A DNA stretch of 64,000 nt. Origin: an uncultured Christensenella sp. (GTDB lineage Bacteria > Bacillota > Clostridia > Christensenellales > Borkfalkiaceae). Below the pieces are notes generated by a model. The model saw only the letters and a program-made list of their open reading frames with translations. It was not told where the DNA came from and ran no database searches. Positions 40,531-47,561 of this stretch are shown here, piece after piece; position 1 is the first letter of the stretch; the number at the start of each line of letters is the position of its first letter. The stretch lies in contig CAJTNY010000001.1 of assembly GCA_910577875.1 (NCBI GenBank), positions 84,570 through 148,569 of the forward strand. Reading direction: 5' to 3'. The translations under genes and the position numbers were made by a program.

Positions 40531-40550
40531 AGGAAAAGTACACTTTTACT
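40531..40550. promoter_or_regulatory. Second copy of the AGGAAAAGT palindrome
   Basis: AGGAAAAGT-ac-ACTTTTACT, imperfect at the outer right arm. It lies in the spacer of a possible plus-strand promoter (TTGATT at 40523-40528, TTACTA at 40546-40551), so a bound protein would block polymerase. It precedes the lipoprotein ATG at 40584. Confidence 0.45.
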
Positions 40551-40583
40551 ACAAAGCGAAACGCTGAAAACAGGAGGTTAAAT

Positions 40584-42545
40584 ATGAAGAAAAAAGTATT
40601 GTCGGCATTATTAACAGTTTTTTGTATTGCAGGCGCGGCATTTGCATTTACCGCTTGCGATTCGGAAAACAACGAAAACGTAAACGGTAACGGCAACGGT
40701 AACGGAAATGAAAATCCCCCCGTTGCCGTACTGAAAGACAGTCCCGCGCCCGTCAATATTCTGACTGAGTGCGACTCAACGTCTATTTACGTTTTGAACG
40801 CAGTTTACGAAGGTGAGGAAGATTTATCCGAATTTACAGAATATAAACTCGACGACTACGATTGGACGAAGGCAAATACAAGCGAATACGACATGTCCGA
40901 GGCAATTTACGAAGGCTTGGAACCCGCTTCCACCCATACCGTTTATGCGCGCTGCGGAGCACACGGAGATTACAAGGCGAGCAAGGAATATTCCGTTACA
41001 GTCACTCTCGAAAAAGGATTCCGCCGCGATTGGCCTGAAACCGCCTCATACGACGTCGAAGGAAAGACCGTTACCGTAACGCTCGAAGAAGGCGTAGAAG
41101 TATCGTTCGACAACCGCGAAACTTATACAAGCAACGGAACTTTTACATACACCGAAACGGGCTTAAAAACGTTTTATCTGAGATACGGCGAAACAAACAA
41201 GTATTTAGCGGGACCCGAAAAGAATTTCAACGTATTGATAACTGATTTCGCAGGCGGTTTGGGCACGGAAGAAAACCCCTACCGTATCGATAATCTCGAA
41301 CAATTCAAAGCACTGCGTACCGCGTCTTATATGCGCGACGGAGACCGGTGCAAACTGACTTCCGACATCGAATTCGATGAAACCGTCCTCGATAAGGTTG
41401 AGCGCGGAAGCATAATAAACATAGACGGCGGCGGTCATAAACTCATTTCCCCGAAAACATCCTCCCCTCTGTTCTACGAAATCGGTACGGCTAAAAACCT
41501 TATTATCGAACAAGCCGAATACATAAGCGATTTGGAGGTTTTCGGAATCAACGGCGCGTTTTTATCCGTCTTTATACAGCACGCGGAAAACGTATCGGTA
41601 AGCGGAGATATAACAATCAATAACACTAAACTCAACAATTTCCGCGATTATTACGTATCTGTCGGAGGAATTGCGACATATTTGTATCTTCCGTACACAG
41701 GCGAAGATTACGGTATGACCCGTTGCCGTGTCGATTTAAACGTTTCATTGCCCGACACGAGCGTATGGTCGCCTTACGAATATTATTCGCTCGCTCTCGG
41801 CGGACTCGCTTCAACCGTTTCTTGTCACACAACAGAAACCAAGCTTGCGCGTATTTCGGCTTGTTCCGTCAATCTTAATGTTTCAGGCGGAGTTTTCGAT
41901 TACGGCGACATAGGCGGGCTTGTCGGCGGTCTTGTGGCAAGCAGCGAAGCAAGTTCGTCGAAACGCGAAACGCCTCCTATCGAAGTGAGCGATTGTTATA
42001 CGGTTGGAAGCATTTCTCTCAAAACAGTAAGCCACGCAATTTCGGGTTCCGAGAGAATAATTACCCGAATCGGAGGAATCGCTCCTGCGGTTCGAGGAAG
42101 TATCGAACGCTGCTATTCCGCAATCGAATTCGACATAAACGCTGACGTTTACGCCGGAACAGGCGACGAACCTATGTACGAACTGCGCGCAGGCGGTATC
42201 GTTGCGGAAGGCGAGAAAAACGGAATGCAGTCGCCCGTACTTTCGAACGTACTTTTTGCAGGCAAAACCACGGTAAAAGATATTACCGCAGAATCGAAAA
42301 AAGGCAGTGCTTTCTACGTCGAAACCATCTGCGCGAAGTCGTCTGCTTTCGTATCGCCGTCGAAATTGTATTTTGACGAAACCGTGCTGTCGGTACCCGA
42401 AGGAGCGGAACAAGTTTCTTTTTCCGCTTACGATACAAAAGTTTCGGCAAGCGAACTGAAAACTTTGAACTGGCAGAAAACCAATCTCGCGTGGGACGAA
42501 ACGATTTGGAACTTGCAGGAAGGAAAACTTCCCGAACTTAAATAA
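40584..42545 (+). CDS. Surface lipoprotein with GLUG-like beta repeats
   Basis: 653 residues. Lipoprotein signal MKKKVLSALLTVFCIAGAAF with lipobox FTAC near residue 25, then a Gly/Asn-rich linker (VNGNGNGNGNEN). Two beta-sandwich-like regions span about 50-210. A parallel-beta region begins at GTEENPYRIDNLEQFKAL (about 224-241), the usual entry to GLUG-type repeats, with SDIEFDETVLD, INIDGGGHKL and later GGIAP, GGIVAEGE turns. Such proteins are typically surface adhesins or polymer-binding proteins. AGGAGG lies six bases before the ATG. Two copies of an AGGAAAAGT palindrome lie upstream. Confidence 0.85.
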   Translation: MKKKVLSALLTVFCIAGAAFAFTACDSENNENVNGNGNGNGNENPPVAVLKDSPAPVNILTECDSTSIYVLNAVYEGEEDLSEFTEYKLDDYDWTKANTSEYDMSEAIYEGLEPASTHTVYARCGAHGDYKASKEYSVTVTLEKGFRRDWPETASYDVEGKTVTVTLEEGVEVSFDNRETYTSNGTFTYTETGLKTFYLRYGETNKYLAGPEKNFNVLITDFAGGLGTEENPYRIDNLEQFKALRTASYMRDGDRCKLTSDIEFDETVLDKVERGSIINIDGGGHKLISPKTSSPLFYEIGTAKNLIIEQAEYISDLEVFGINGAFLSVFIQHAENVSVSGDITINNTKLNNFRDYYVSVGGIATYLYLPYTGEDYGMTRCRVDLNVSLPDTSVWSPYEYYSLALGGLASTVSCHTTETKLARISACSVNLNVSGGVFDYGDIGGLVGGLVASSEASSSKRETPPIEVSDCYTVGSISLKTVSHAISGSERIITRIGGIAPAVRGSIERCYSAIEFDINADVYAGTGDEPMYELRAGGIVAEGEKNGMQSPVLSNVLFAGKTTVKDITAESKKGSAFYVETICAKSSAFVSPSKLYFDETVLSVPEGAEQVSFSAYDTKVSASELKTLNWQKTNLAWDETIWNLQEGKLPELK

Positions 42546-42622
42546 AACAAGAAAAAACCCTCCCGGAAATTGCCGTAATTTCAATTGGGAATATTCGGTA
42601 AGCCGCAGAAAAAAAAAGAATT

Positions 42623-42650
42623 AGGCGTGGCGTGAAGCCGCGCCTTTTTT
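42623..42650 (+). terminator. Terminator downstream of the GLUG-like lipoprotein gene
   Basis: Stem AGGCGTGGC / GCCGCGCCT (one G-T pair) with loop GTGAA, followed by TTTTT (42646-42650), 78 bases past the stop codon. Confidence 0.75.
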
Positions 42651-42736
42651 GATGTTTATATTGCGTGGACGAACAAAGCTACTTGTAGCCGAGTGAGATA
42701 TAGATATGTTTTAAATATCCCGCAAAATTCAATCGG

Positions 42737-42765
42737 TTGCGTTCTTTCGCTCTTCGTGATATAAT
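42737..42765 (+). promoter_or_regulatory. Promoter of the 161-residue lipoprotein gene
   Basis: TTGCGT (42737-42742), 17-base spacer and a perfect TATAAT (42760-42765). The start would be near 42772, 33 bases before the ATG with its GGAG site. Confidence 0.65.
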
Positions 42766-42804
42766 GATTGCACGATAAACAGTAATTTTGCGGAGAGTAG
42801 TAAA

Positions 42805-43290
42805 ATGAAAAAAAATATTATTATCGTTTTGATTTGCTTAATTGTGTGCGTAACAATAGGATTGACGGGATGCGGAAATGATTTTGCAAAACAAGAATAT
42901 GATAATGCCGAAAAAATAGCGCAAATCGATGATCGTTATGCAAAAGACAATTCGGTTTTTAACCCCATAGACGGCGGATACTCCCTTACGGTTTCAAAAT
43001 TCAACGGACGGCAAACTCTATGGAATAAAACGCTCGAAAAGAGCGCAGAGATAGAAATGCAACTTGATTTAGGTATTTCAAGCGGCAGCGCGAAAGTCGT
43101 ATATATTGATTGCAATAATAACGTAACCGTTTTAATAGAATGCTCGCAAAACGATTCAAATGAGCAAACGGCGACAAAAACCGTTTCTTTAACAAGCGGA
43201 TTAAACCGATTGAAGATTGTCGGATACGATTGCAAAGACATAGACTTGAAAATATTATTTGACGAGCCGCACAGCGATAGCAACAACTAA
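42805..43290 (+). CDS. Small lipoprotein, unknown function
   Basis: 161 residues. Signal MKKNIIIVLICLIVCVTIGL with lipobox LTGC (Cys23). The mature part of about 138 residues is predominantly beta (for example KVVYIDCNNNVTVLIEC and KTVSLTSGLNRLKIVGYDC) with four cysteines after the anchor. A jelly-roll-like or carbohydrate-binding fold would fit but no family is recognised. It has its own promoter and terminator. Confidence 0.75.
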   Translation: MKKNIIIVLICLIVCVTIGLTGCGNDFAKQEYDNAEKIAQIDDRYAKDNSVFNPIDGGYSLTVSKFNGRQTLWNKTLEKSAEIEMQLDLGISSGSAKVVYIDCNNNVTVLIECSQNDSNEQTATKTVSLTSGLNRLKIVGYDCKDIDLKILFDEPHSDSNN

Positions 43291-43395
43291 ATTGCAATTT
43301 GACGTGCAGTGAAGTCAATCAAGCTGTTCGGCAATAAAGATACGCGGCCGCGGCGACACGCCGCTAAATTACAATTTATCGTAATAATAATGTGT

Positions 43396-43436
43396 AGTAA
43401 AAAGCTCTCGAACAAAATGTTCGAGAGCTTTTTACT
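43396..43436. terminator. Bidirectional terminator between convergent transcripts
   Basis: Perfect 18-bp stem (AGTAAAAAGCTCTCGAAC and complement) with an AAAAT loop. T runs are built into both arms, so it can stop the plus-strand lipoprotein transcript and the minus-strand STAS operon ending at 43504. Confidence 0.85.
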
Positions 43437-43503
43437 ATCGTCTTTTTTTATTTCCCTATGGGAAGTGCCCTTTTCCGTGAGGGCTTTATAATATTTAATT
43501 TTT

Positions 43504-43890
43504 TTACGGCTGTTTTCGCCTGAGAATAACGACCTTGATTTCGCCGCTTTCACCGCGTTCGATTTCACCGTTACATATGCTTTTTACAATATACAGTCCC
43601 CTTCCGCTCTCAGCGAAAACGTCCGGGGCCGTTCGGCTGAAATCAACGTCTTTAAGACTTTCGGCGGTTACGGTTATCGTTATCCTGTCGCCAGTAAGTG
43701 TAGCGGTAAATTCCGCTTCTTCCTTGCCGTGTCGGATAACGTTGGTTATAAGTTCGCATGAAACGAGCTTACCTGCAAAGATTTCGTCCTCGTCGCAACC
43801 CGAAACGCGAAGATAATCGGAAAAAGCTTTTAACTCCGATTTCATATTTTTTAAGTCGTCAACCTTAAAATTTACCATTACAGAAGACAT
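43504..43890 (-). CDS. RsbW/SpoIIAB-type anti-sigma kinase (intact HATPase)
   Basis: 128 residues. HATPase_c_2 fold with N box CELITNVIRHG (about 46-56) retaining Glu and Asn, and the glycine-rich lid ESGRGLYIVKSICNG (about 93-107). This is the ATP-binding set of SpoIIAB/RsbW kinases that hold a sigma factor and phosphorylate a STAS antagonist. The start is uncertain: ATG at 43890 (MSSVMVNF) or ATG at 43878, where the sigma stop and this start form TAATG. Last gene of the STAS-HATPase-sigma-HATPase operon, an unusual place since the kinase normally precedes the sigma gene. Confidence 0.85.
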   Translation of the reverse strand: MSSVMVNFKVDDLKNMKSELKAFSDYLRVSGCDEDEIFAGKLVSCELITNVIRHGKEEAEFTATLTGDRITITVTAESLKDVDFSRTAPDVFAESGRGLYIVKSICNGEIERGESGEIKVVILRRKQP

Positions 43891-44603
43891 TCCCTCAATT
43901 TTTCGACAATCTTTTTTTCCGCACGGGAAACAAACATCTGACTTACACCGAGAATTTTCCCGACTTCCGACTGCGACTTACCCTGAACGAACCTCAAAGT
44001 TACCACCTTCTGTTCTGTAGGGTCAAGCTTCGCAATTTCAGTCCTCAGCGATTCACTGTCTTCGAAACTCTCGAAACCGTCGTTCGTATCGGGAATAACG
44101 TCGTACAAAAGACCTTCCCCGTCCTCCCCGCAAACTTTTGCGTCAAGACTTACGGGCGCGCGGTATTCCAACGCTTCCATAACAAGCTCTTCAGACGCGC
44201 CGAGCGATTCGGCAAGCTGTTTTACGGTAGGTTTTTTTCCGTACTTCTTGAAGTACTCGTTCGACTCCGTCCGTATCTTGGTTGCAAGCGCGTAGACGCG
44301 CCTCGGCGGACGCACCGCGCGCGAATAATCGCGGAAGTAATTTTTAATCAAACCCGTAACGGTAGGAGTTATGTACGTGGTAAACTGCGTCCCCATATCG
44401 GGGTCAAACTTTTCAACGCCGGATATTAATGCTTCGGACGCGACCTGAAACAAATCGTCGTATTCAACCCCTCTGCCGGCAAACTTTTTCGCAAGTATTT
44501 CCGCGACGTAGATGTAATTTTCGACAAGCTTATTCCTTATATTTATATCGCCTGTTGCGCGGTATTCACGGAAAAGCTTATCCGCCTCTTTCGCGTCAAT
44601 CAT
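43878..44603 (-). CDS. SigB/SigF-family sigma factor
   Basis: 241 residues, with regions 2, 3 and 4. Region 2 includes AKKFAGRGVEYDDLFQVASE and GLIKNYFRDYSRAVRPPRRV; the PPRR stretch is characteristic of general-stress SigB/SigF types. Region 3 has KKPTVKQLAESLGASEELVM. Region 4 has LDPTEQKVVTLRFVQGKSQ and EVGKILGVSQMFVSRAEKKI. It is likely held by one of the two adjacent HATPase proteins and released by the STAS protein. ATGA overlap with the upstream gene. A SigB-like promoter precedes the operon, suggesting autoregulation. Confidence 0.9.
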   Translation of the reverse strand: MIDAKEADKLFREYRATGDINIRNKLVENYIYVAEILAKKFAGRGVEYDDLFQVASEALISGVEKFDPDMGTQFTTYITPTVTGLIKNYFRDYSRAVRPPRRVYALATKIRTESNEYFKKYGKKPTVKQLAESLGASEELVMEALEYRAPVSLDAKVCGEDGEGLLYDVIPDTNDGFESFEDSESLRTEIAKLDPTEQKVVTLRFVQGKSQSEVGKILGVSQMFVSRAEKKIVEKLRECLL

Positions 44604-44947
44604 ATTCTGATAGTTACCTTATCGATTATTCCGCCGTTTTTATTGATGTCGCATTCTTTGACCAGAGCGCCGATGAGAGCCAATGAAAGCTCGTATTCGC
44701 CTTCGGAAGGGTTTCCGCCGAGTCCCGAAACACTGACGCTTACTCCGCCATCCGTATCGAATTCTGCTTTCACTTTTTCAAACCCGCCGTTTTTTAAAAT
44801 GAGCGCGCTTTCGGTCACACACACCTTAAAATCTTCGAGAGTATCCACGTCGAAATCGCCCGCCGAGCATACCGCGCCAGCGACGAGCCTTAAAGCCGTA
44901 AGATATTCGCTGTCGCGAAGATTGAATTCAACAGAAAACTTTTTCAT
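44600..44947 (-). CDS. Degenerate RsbW/SpoIIAB-like protein
   Basis: 115 residues from the ATG at 44947 (MKKFSVEFNLRD), with GGAG about eight bases ahead; it overlaps the STAS stop as ATGA. Position between STAS and sigma genes is that of spoIIAB/rsbW. The N-box region reads DFKVCVTESALILKNGGF: Glu is kept but the Mg-binding Asn is replaced. No G-x-G lid is visible: the equivalent stretch is SVSGLGGNPSEGEYELSLALIGALV. It probably cannot bind or hydrolyse ATP in the normal way and may be a structural or regulatory subunit. Family assignment rests on pattern plus gene order. Confidence 0.7.
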   Translation of the reverse strand: MKKFSVEFNLRDSEYLTALRLVAGAVCSAGDFDVDTLEDFKVCVTESALILKNGGFEKVKAEFDTDGGVSVSVSGLGGNPSEGEYELSLALIGALVKECDINKNGGIIDKVTIRI

Positions 44948-45252
44948 CGTCCTATCTCCATTATGGTATCGAGCGAGCAAATTTCGAACAATTTCCTGAT
45001 TCTCGGCTGAACGTTGGTAAGACTTACCTTAAAGCCGTCCGTTTTAAGCTCTTTAAAGATTTTAACGAACGTTCCGAGCATGGTGCTGTCTATAAAAGTC
45101 AAAGCAGCGCAGTCGAATTCGACGTCCTTTTTATCGTGAAGATAAGCCGTCCTGATTTCAGCGTAAAATTGTTCGCTGGTCGCAGAATCTATTTCTCCGA
45201 ATAGCGAAAACACAAGTTTCCCGTCAGTTGAAATAAGTTTTACCTGTTGCAT
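44944..45252 (-). CDS. STAS-domain anti-anti-sigma factor (RsbV/SpoIIAA-like)
   Basis: 102 residues from the ATG at 45252 (MQQVKLIST), preceded by GAGGTG; a longer frame from 45294 runs into the promoter. The STAS fold shows LVFSLFGEIDSATSEQFYAE, then the phosphorylation loop LTFIDSTMLGTFVKIFKEL, where the serine of IDST is the residue normally phosphorylated by the partner kinase. First gene of the four-gene partner-switching operon. No PP2C phosphatase (SpoIIE/RsbU) is encoded in this window. Confidence 0.9.
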   Translation of the reverse strand: MQQVKLISTDGKLVFSLFGEIDSATSEQFYAEIRTAYLHDKKDVEFDCAALTFIDSTMLGTFVKIFKELKTDGFKVSLTNVQPRIRKLFEICSLDTIMEIGR

Positions 45253-45275
45253 AATACACCTCGTTATTAGTATTA

Positions 45276-45300
45276 TAACCCGTTTACAGTGCACCGAAAC
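45276..45300 (-). promoter_or_regulatory. SigB-type promoter of the STAS operon
   Basis: Minus strand GTTTCG (45295-45300), 13-base spacer, GGGTTA (45276-45281), close to the SigB consensus GTTTAA-N12-14-GGGTAT. A TATAAT (45272-45277) overlaps the -10, so vegetative transcription is also possible, though its -35 is poor. Confidence 0.5.
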
Positions 45301-45314
45301 GGTTTAACTATAAT

Positions 45315-45343
45315 TTGACACACTGCCGGAAATATGGTATAAT
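45315..45343 (+). promoter_or_regulatory. Consensus promoter of citrate synthase
   Basis: TTGACA (45315-45320), exactly 17 bases, TATAAT (45338-45343): a perfect vegetative promoter, 32 bases before the ATG with a GGGAGG site. Confidence 0.9.
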
Positions 45344-45374
45344 CAACTAAATTAACTATTATGGGAGGTAAGGA

Positions 45375-46748
45375 ATGGATTTTAACGAGGCTAATCTTAT
45401 TGTCAAATATTCGCATAAAATTTCCGAACTCGCAAAAATCGCGTCTGCGAACAACAATATAGAAACCGAAATGTACGAAAAGTACGACGTTAAACGCGGA
45501 CTCCGCGACAAGAACGGCAAAGGCGTTCTCTGCGGTCTTACCGAAATTTCGGAAGTTACTTCCTGGGAAGAAAGTGACGGAAAGCGTATTCCGATTCCCG
45601 GCGTTTTATGCTATCGCGGATATAACGTCAAAGATTTGGTGAAAACCTGCGTCGAAGAAAACCGCTTCGGCTTCGAAGAAACCGTTTACCTCTTGCTGTT
45701 CGGAAAACTCCCCGATAAAAAAGAGCTGAATTCTTTTTATGAGATGCTTTCGGAATTCCGCGTTCTGCCGAGAAATTTTGTCCGCGACGTAATAATGAAA
45801 TCACCGTCCAAGGATATGATGAATATGCTTGCTAAGTGCGTTTTAAATCTTTACAGCTACGATCCCGACCCCGACAACGTTTCGTTAACTAACGTTTTAA
45901 GACAAAGTTTACAGCTCATAGCCCAGCTTCCCATGCTCTCCGCATACTCGTACAGGGCATACCGTTATTATAATACCAACGACGGCTCGCTAGTGATACA
46001 TAAACCGATAAACGAATACTCGACCGCGCAGAACATTCTGCATATTTTAAGAAAAGATAATTCATTCACCGATTTGGAAGCAAAAGTTTTAGACGTTTGC
46101 CTTACCCTCCACGCGGACCACGGCGGCGGAAACGCCTCCACTTTCACAACCCATCTCGCAACCTCTACGGGTACGGATACTTATTCGTCTATGGCCGCTT
46201 CGCTCGGTTCTTTGAAAGGTCCCAAGCACGGCGGCGCAAACATAAAAGTTATGCAGATGTTCGAGAACATTAAAGAAAACGTCAAGAACCGTTCGGAAAA
46301 AAACGTATACGACTATATCAGAAAAATTCTCAACAAAAAAGCATTCGACAGAACGGGACTTGTTTACGGTATCGGGCACGCTGTTTATACCGTTTCCGAC
46401 CCAAGAGCGGAAGTACTGAAAATTTACGCGGGCAAGCTCGCCGAAGAAAAAGGACTACTCGACGAATTCGAACTCTACAACAACGTAGCGAAAGCCGCGT
46501 CCGAGCTGATATGCGAACAGAAAAAACTCGATAAACCCGTAAATCCCAACGTAGACTTTTATTCGGGTTTCGTTTATACCATGCTGAATCTTCCCGAAGC
46601 CTTGTACACCCCTTTATTCGCTATTGCGAGAATAGCGGGTTGGAGCGCGCACAGAATGGAAGAACTCGTTTCGGGCGGAAGAATTATACGCCCCGCTTAC
46701 GCGTGCGTTATAGACAGACGCGAATATATACCAATCGATAAAAGATAA
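45375..46748 (+). CDS. Citrate synthase
   Basis: 457 residues, the long bacterial type. Condenses acetyl-CoA and oxaloacetate to citrate. Visible active-site parts: LHADHGGGNAS (His246, His249), GPKHGGANIK (His285), GIGHAVYTVSDPRA (His335) and NVDFYSG (Asp394). The N-terminal 50 residues carry GLRDKNGKGVLCGLTEIS, the usual start of the fold. GGGAGG lies close before the ATG. It runs divergently from the STAS operon, and its stop codon abuts the rluA stop codon with no spacer. In an anaerobe it would feed glutamate synthesis or a branched citric acid cycle (inference). Confidence 0.95.
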   Translation: MDFNEANLIVKYSHKISELAKIASANNNIETEMYEKYDVKRGLRDKNGKGVLCGLTEISEVTSWEESDGKRIPIPGVLCYRGYNVKDLVKTCVEENRFGFEETVYLLLFGKLPDKKELNSFYEMLSEFRVLPRNFVRDVIMKSPSKDMMNMLAKCVLNLYSYDPDPDNVSLTNVLRQSLQLIAQLPMLSAYSYRAYRYYNTNDGSLVIHKPINEYSTAQNILHILRKDNSFTDLEAKVLDVCLTLHADHGGGNASTFTTHLATSTGTDTYSSMAASLGSLKGPKHGGANIKVMQMFENIKENVKNRSEKNVYDYIRKILNKKAFDRTGLVYGIGHAVYTVSDPRAEVLKIYAGKLAEEKGLLDEFELYNNVAKAASELICEQKKLDKPVNPNVDFYSGFVYTMLNLPEALYTPLFAIARIAGWSAHRMEELVSGGRIIRPAYACVIDRREYIPIDKR

Positions 46749-47561
46749 TCAAAGCGAAAAACCGCTTTCAAAAGTCATTGCATTAAGGTAAGAAAGTTCA
46801 CCCGATAAATCGAAAGATAGATATTTTGCAATAAGACGCTGCCGTTTGGCGGCGTATTTTTTGTTCAGCGCGCAATCTCCGTATTTTTCGTCGCCCAACA
46901 CGGGAAAACCCGAAAAAGCCGTATGCGCGCGAATCTGATGTGTTTTACCTGTGTGCAGAATTATTTCGACAAGAGCTAAATCTCCGCGCTCTTTTATAAC
47001 ACGGTATTCCGTTATTATTTTAACCGCGTCTTTTCGCGGAGCGGGATATACCGAAACTTTCCCCCTCTCTCCGTCTTTTAAAAGATAAGCCGTAAGAACG
47101 CCGGATTTTTGTATGAAAGAGTTCTTGCAAAGCGCGATATATTTTTTATTTACTCTTCGCTCTTTAAACGCAGTTAAAAGCTCCTTCTCCGCCGTTTTTG
47201 TTTTGGCGAAAATTATCAATCCCTCGGTGTTTCTGTCGAGCCTGTGGACCGCGTAAAACTCGCCTTTTGTGCAAAGTTCCGAAGATAACCCCTCGCTTGA
47301 AACCCCGGAATATTTATCGGCGACGTATATATTCGCATCCTCGTAAACCAAGTTATGCGAGAGCTTTTCTTCCTGTTTTTGAGAGGTATAGTATATAACC
47401 TCGTCGCCCGATTTCAAACCTATATTCCTGTTTACGCGCATACCGTTTACTTTAATATCCTTTGCCTTTAAAAGCGCGTTAAAACAAAAACCGCCCTGCG
47501 GATATACCGTGTCGGTAAAGTCTCTGAGATTAATTTCTTGCGTAACTTTAAAAATTTTCAT
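46749..47561 (-). CDS. RluA-family 23S rRNA/tRNA pseudouridine synthase
   Basis: 270 residues from the ATG at 47561 (MKIFKVTQ). The longer frame up to 47957 is read through the opposite phase of feoB and is not real. An S4-like N-terminus (FNALLKAKDIKVNGMRVNRN, about 27-46) is followed by the catalytic motif HRLDRNTEGLIIFAKT with nucleophile Asp109. Later GKTHQIRAHTAFSGFPVLGD matches RluA/RluD enzymes. The ATG overlaps the feoB stop (ATGA), so it is co-expressed with feoAB although the functions are unrelated. The target uridine cannot be deduced. Confidence 0.92.
   Translation of the reverse strand: MKIFKVTQEINLRDFTDTVYPQGGFCFNALLKAKDIKVNGMRVNRNIGLKSGDEVIYYTSQKQEEKLSHNLVYEDANIYVADKYSGVSSEGLSSELCTKGEFYAVHRLDRNTEGLIIFAKTKTAEKELLTAFKERRVNKKYIALCKNSFIQKSGVLTAYLLKDGERGKVSVYPAPRKDAVKIITEYRVIKERGDLALVEIILHTGKTHQIRAHTAFSGFPVLGDEKYGDCALNKKYAAKRQRLIAKYLSFDLSGELSYLNAMTFESGFSL
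46836..46862 (+). terminator. Plus-strand terminator inside rluA for citrate synthase
   Basis: Stem ACGCTGCC / GGCGGCGT (one G-T pair) with GTTT loop, followed by A and six T. It lies about 90 bases past the citrate synthase stop, within the antisense strand of the rluA coding region. Confidence 0.6.

Noticed and set aside
41883..42584. 233-codon minus-strand frame opposite the GLUG-like lipoprotein
   Set aside because: Shadow of the plus-strand lipoprotein, which has signal peptide, lipobox and ribosome site; the antisense product is Arg/Phe-rich without motifs.
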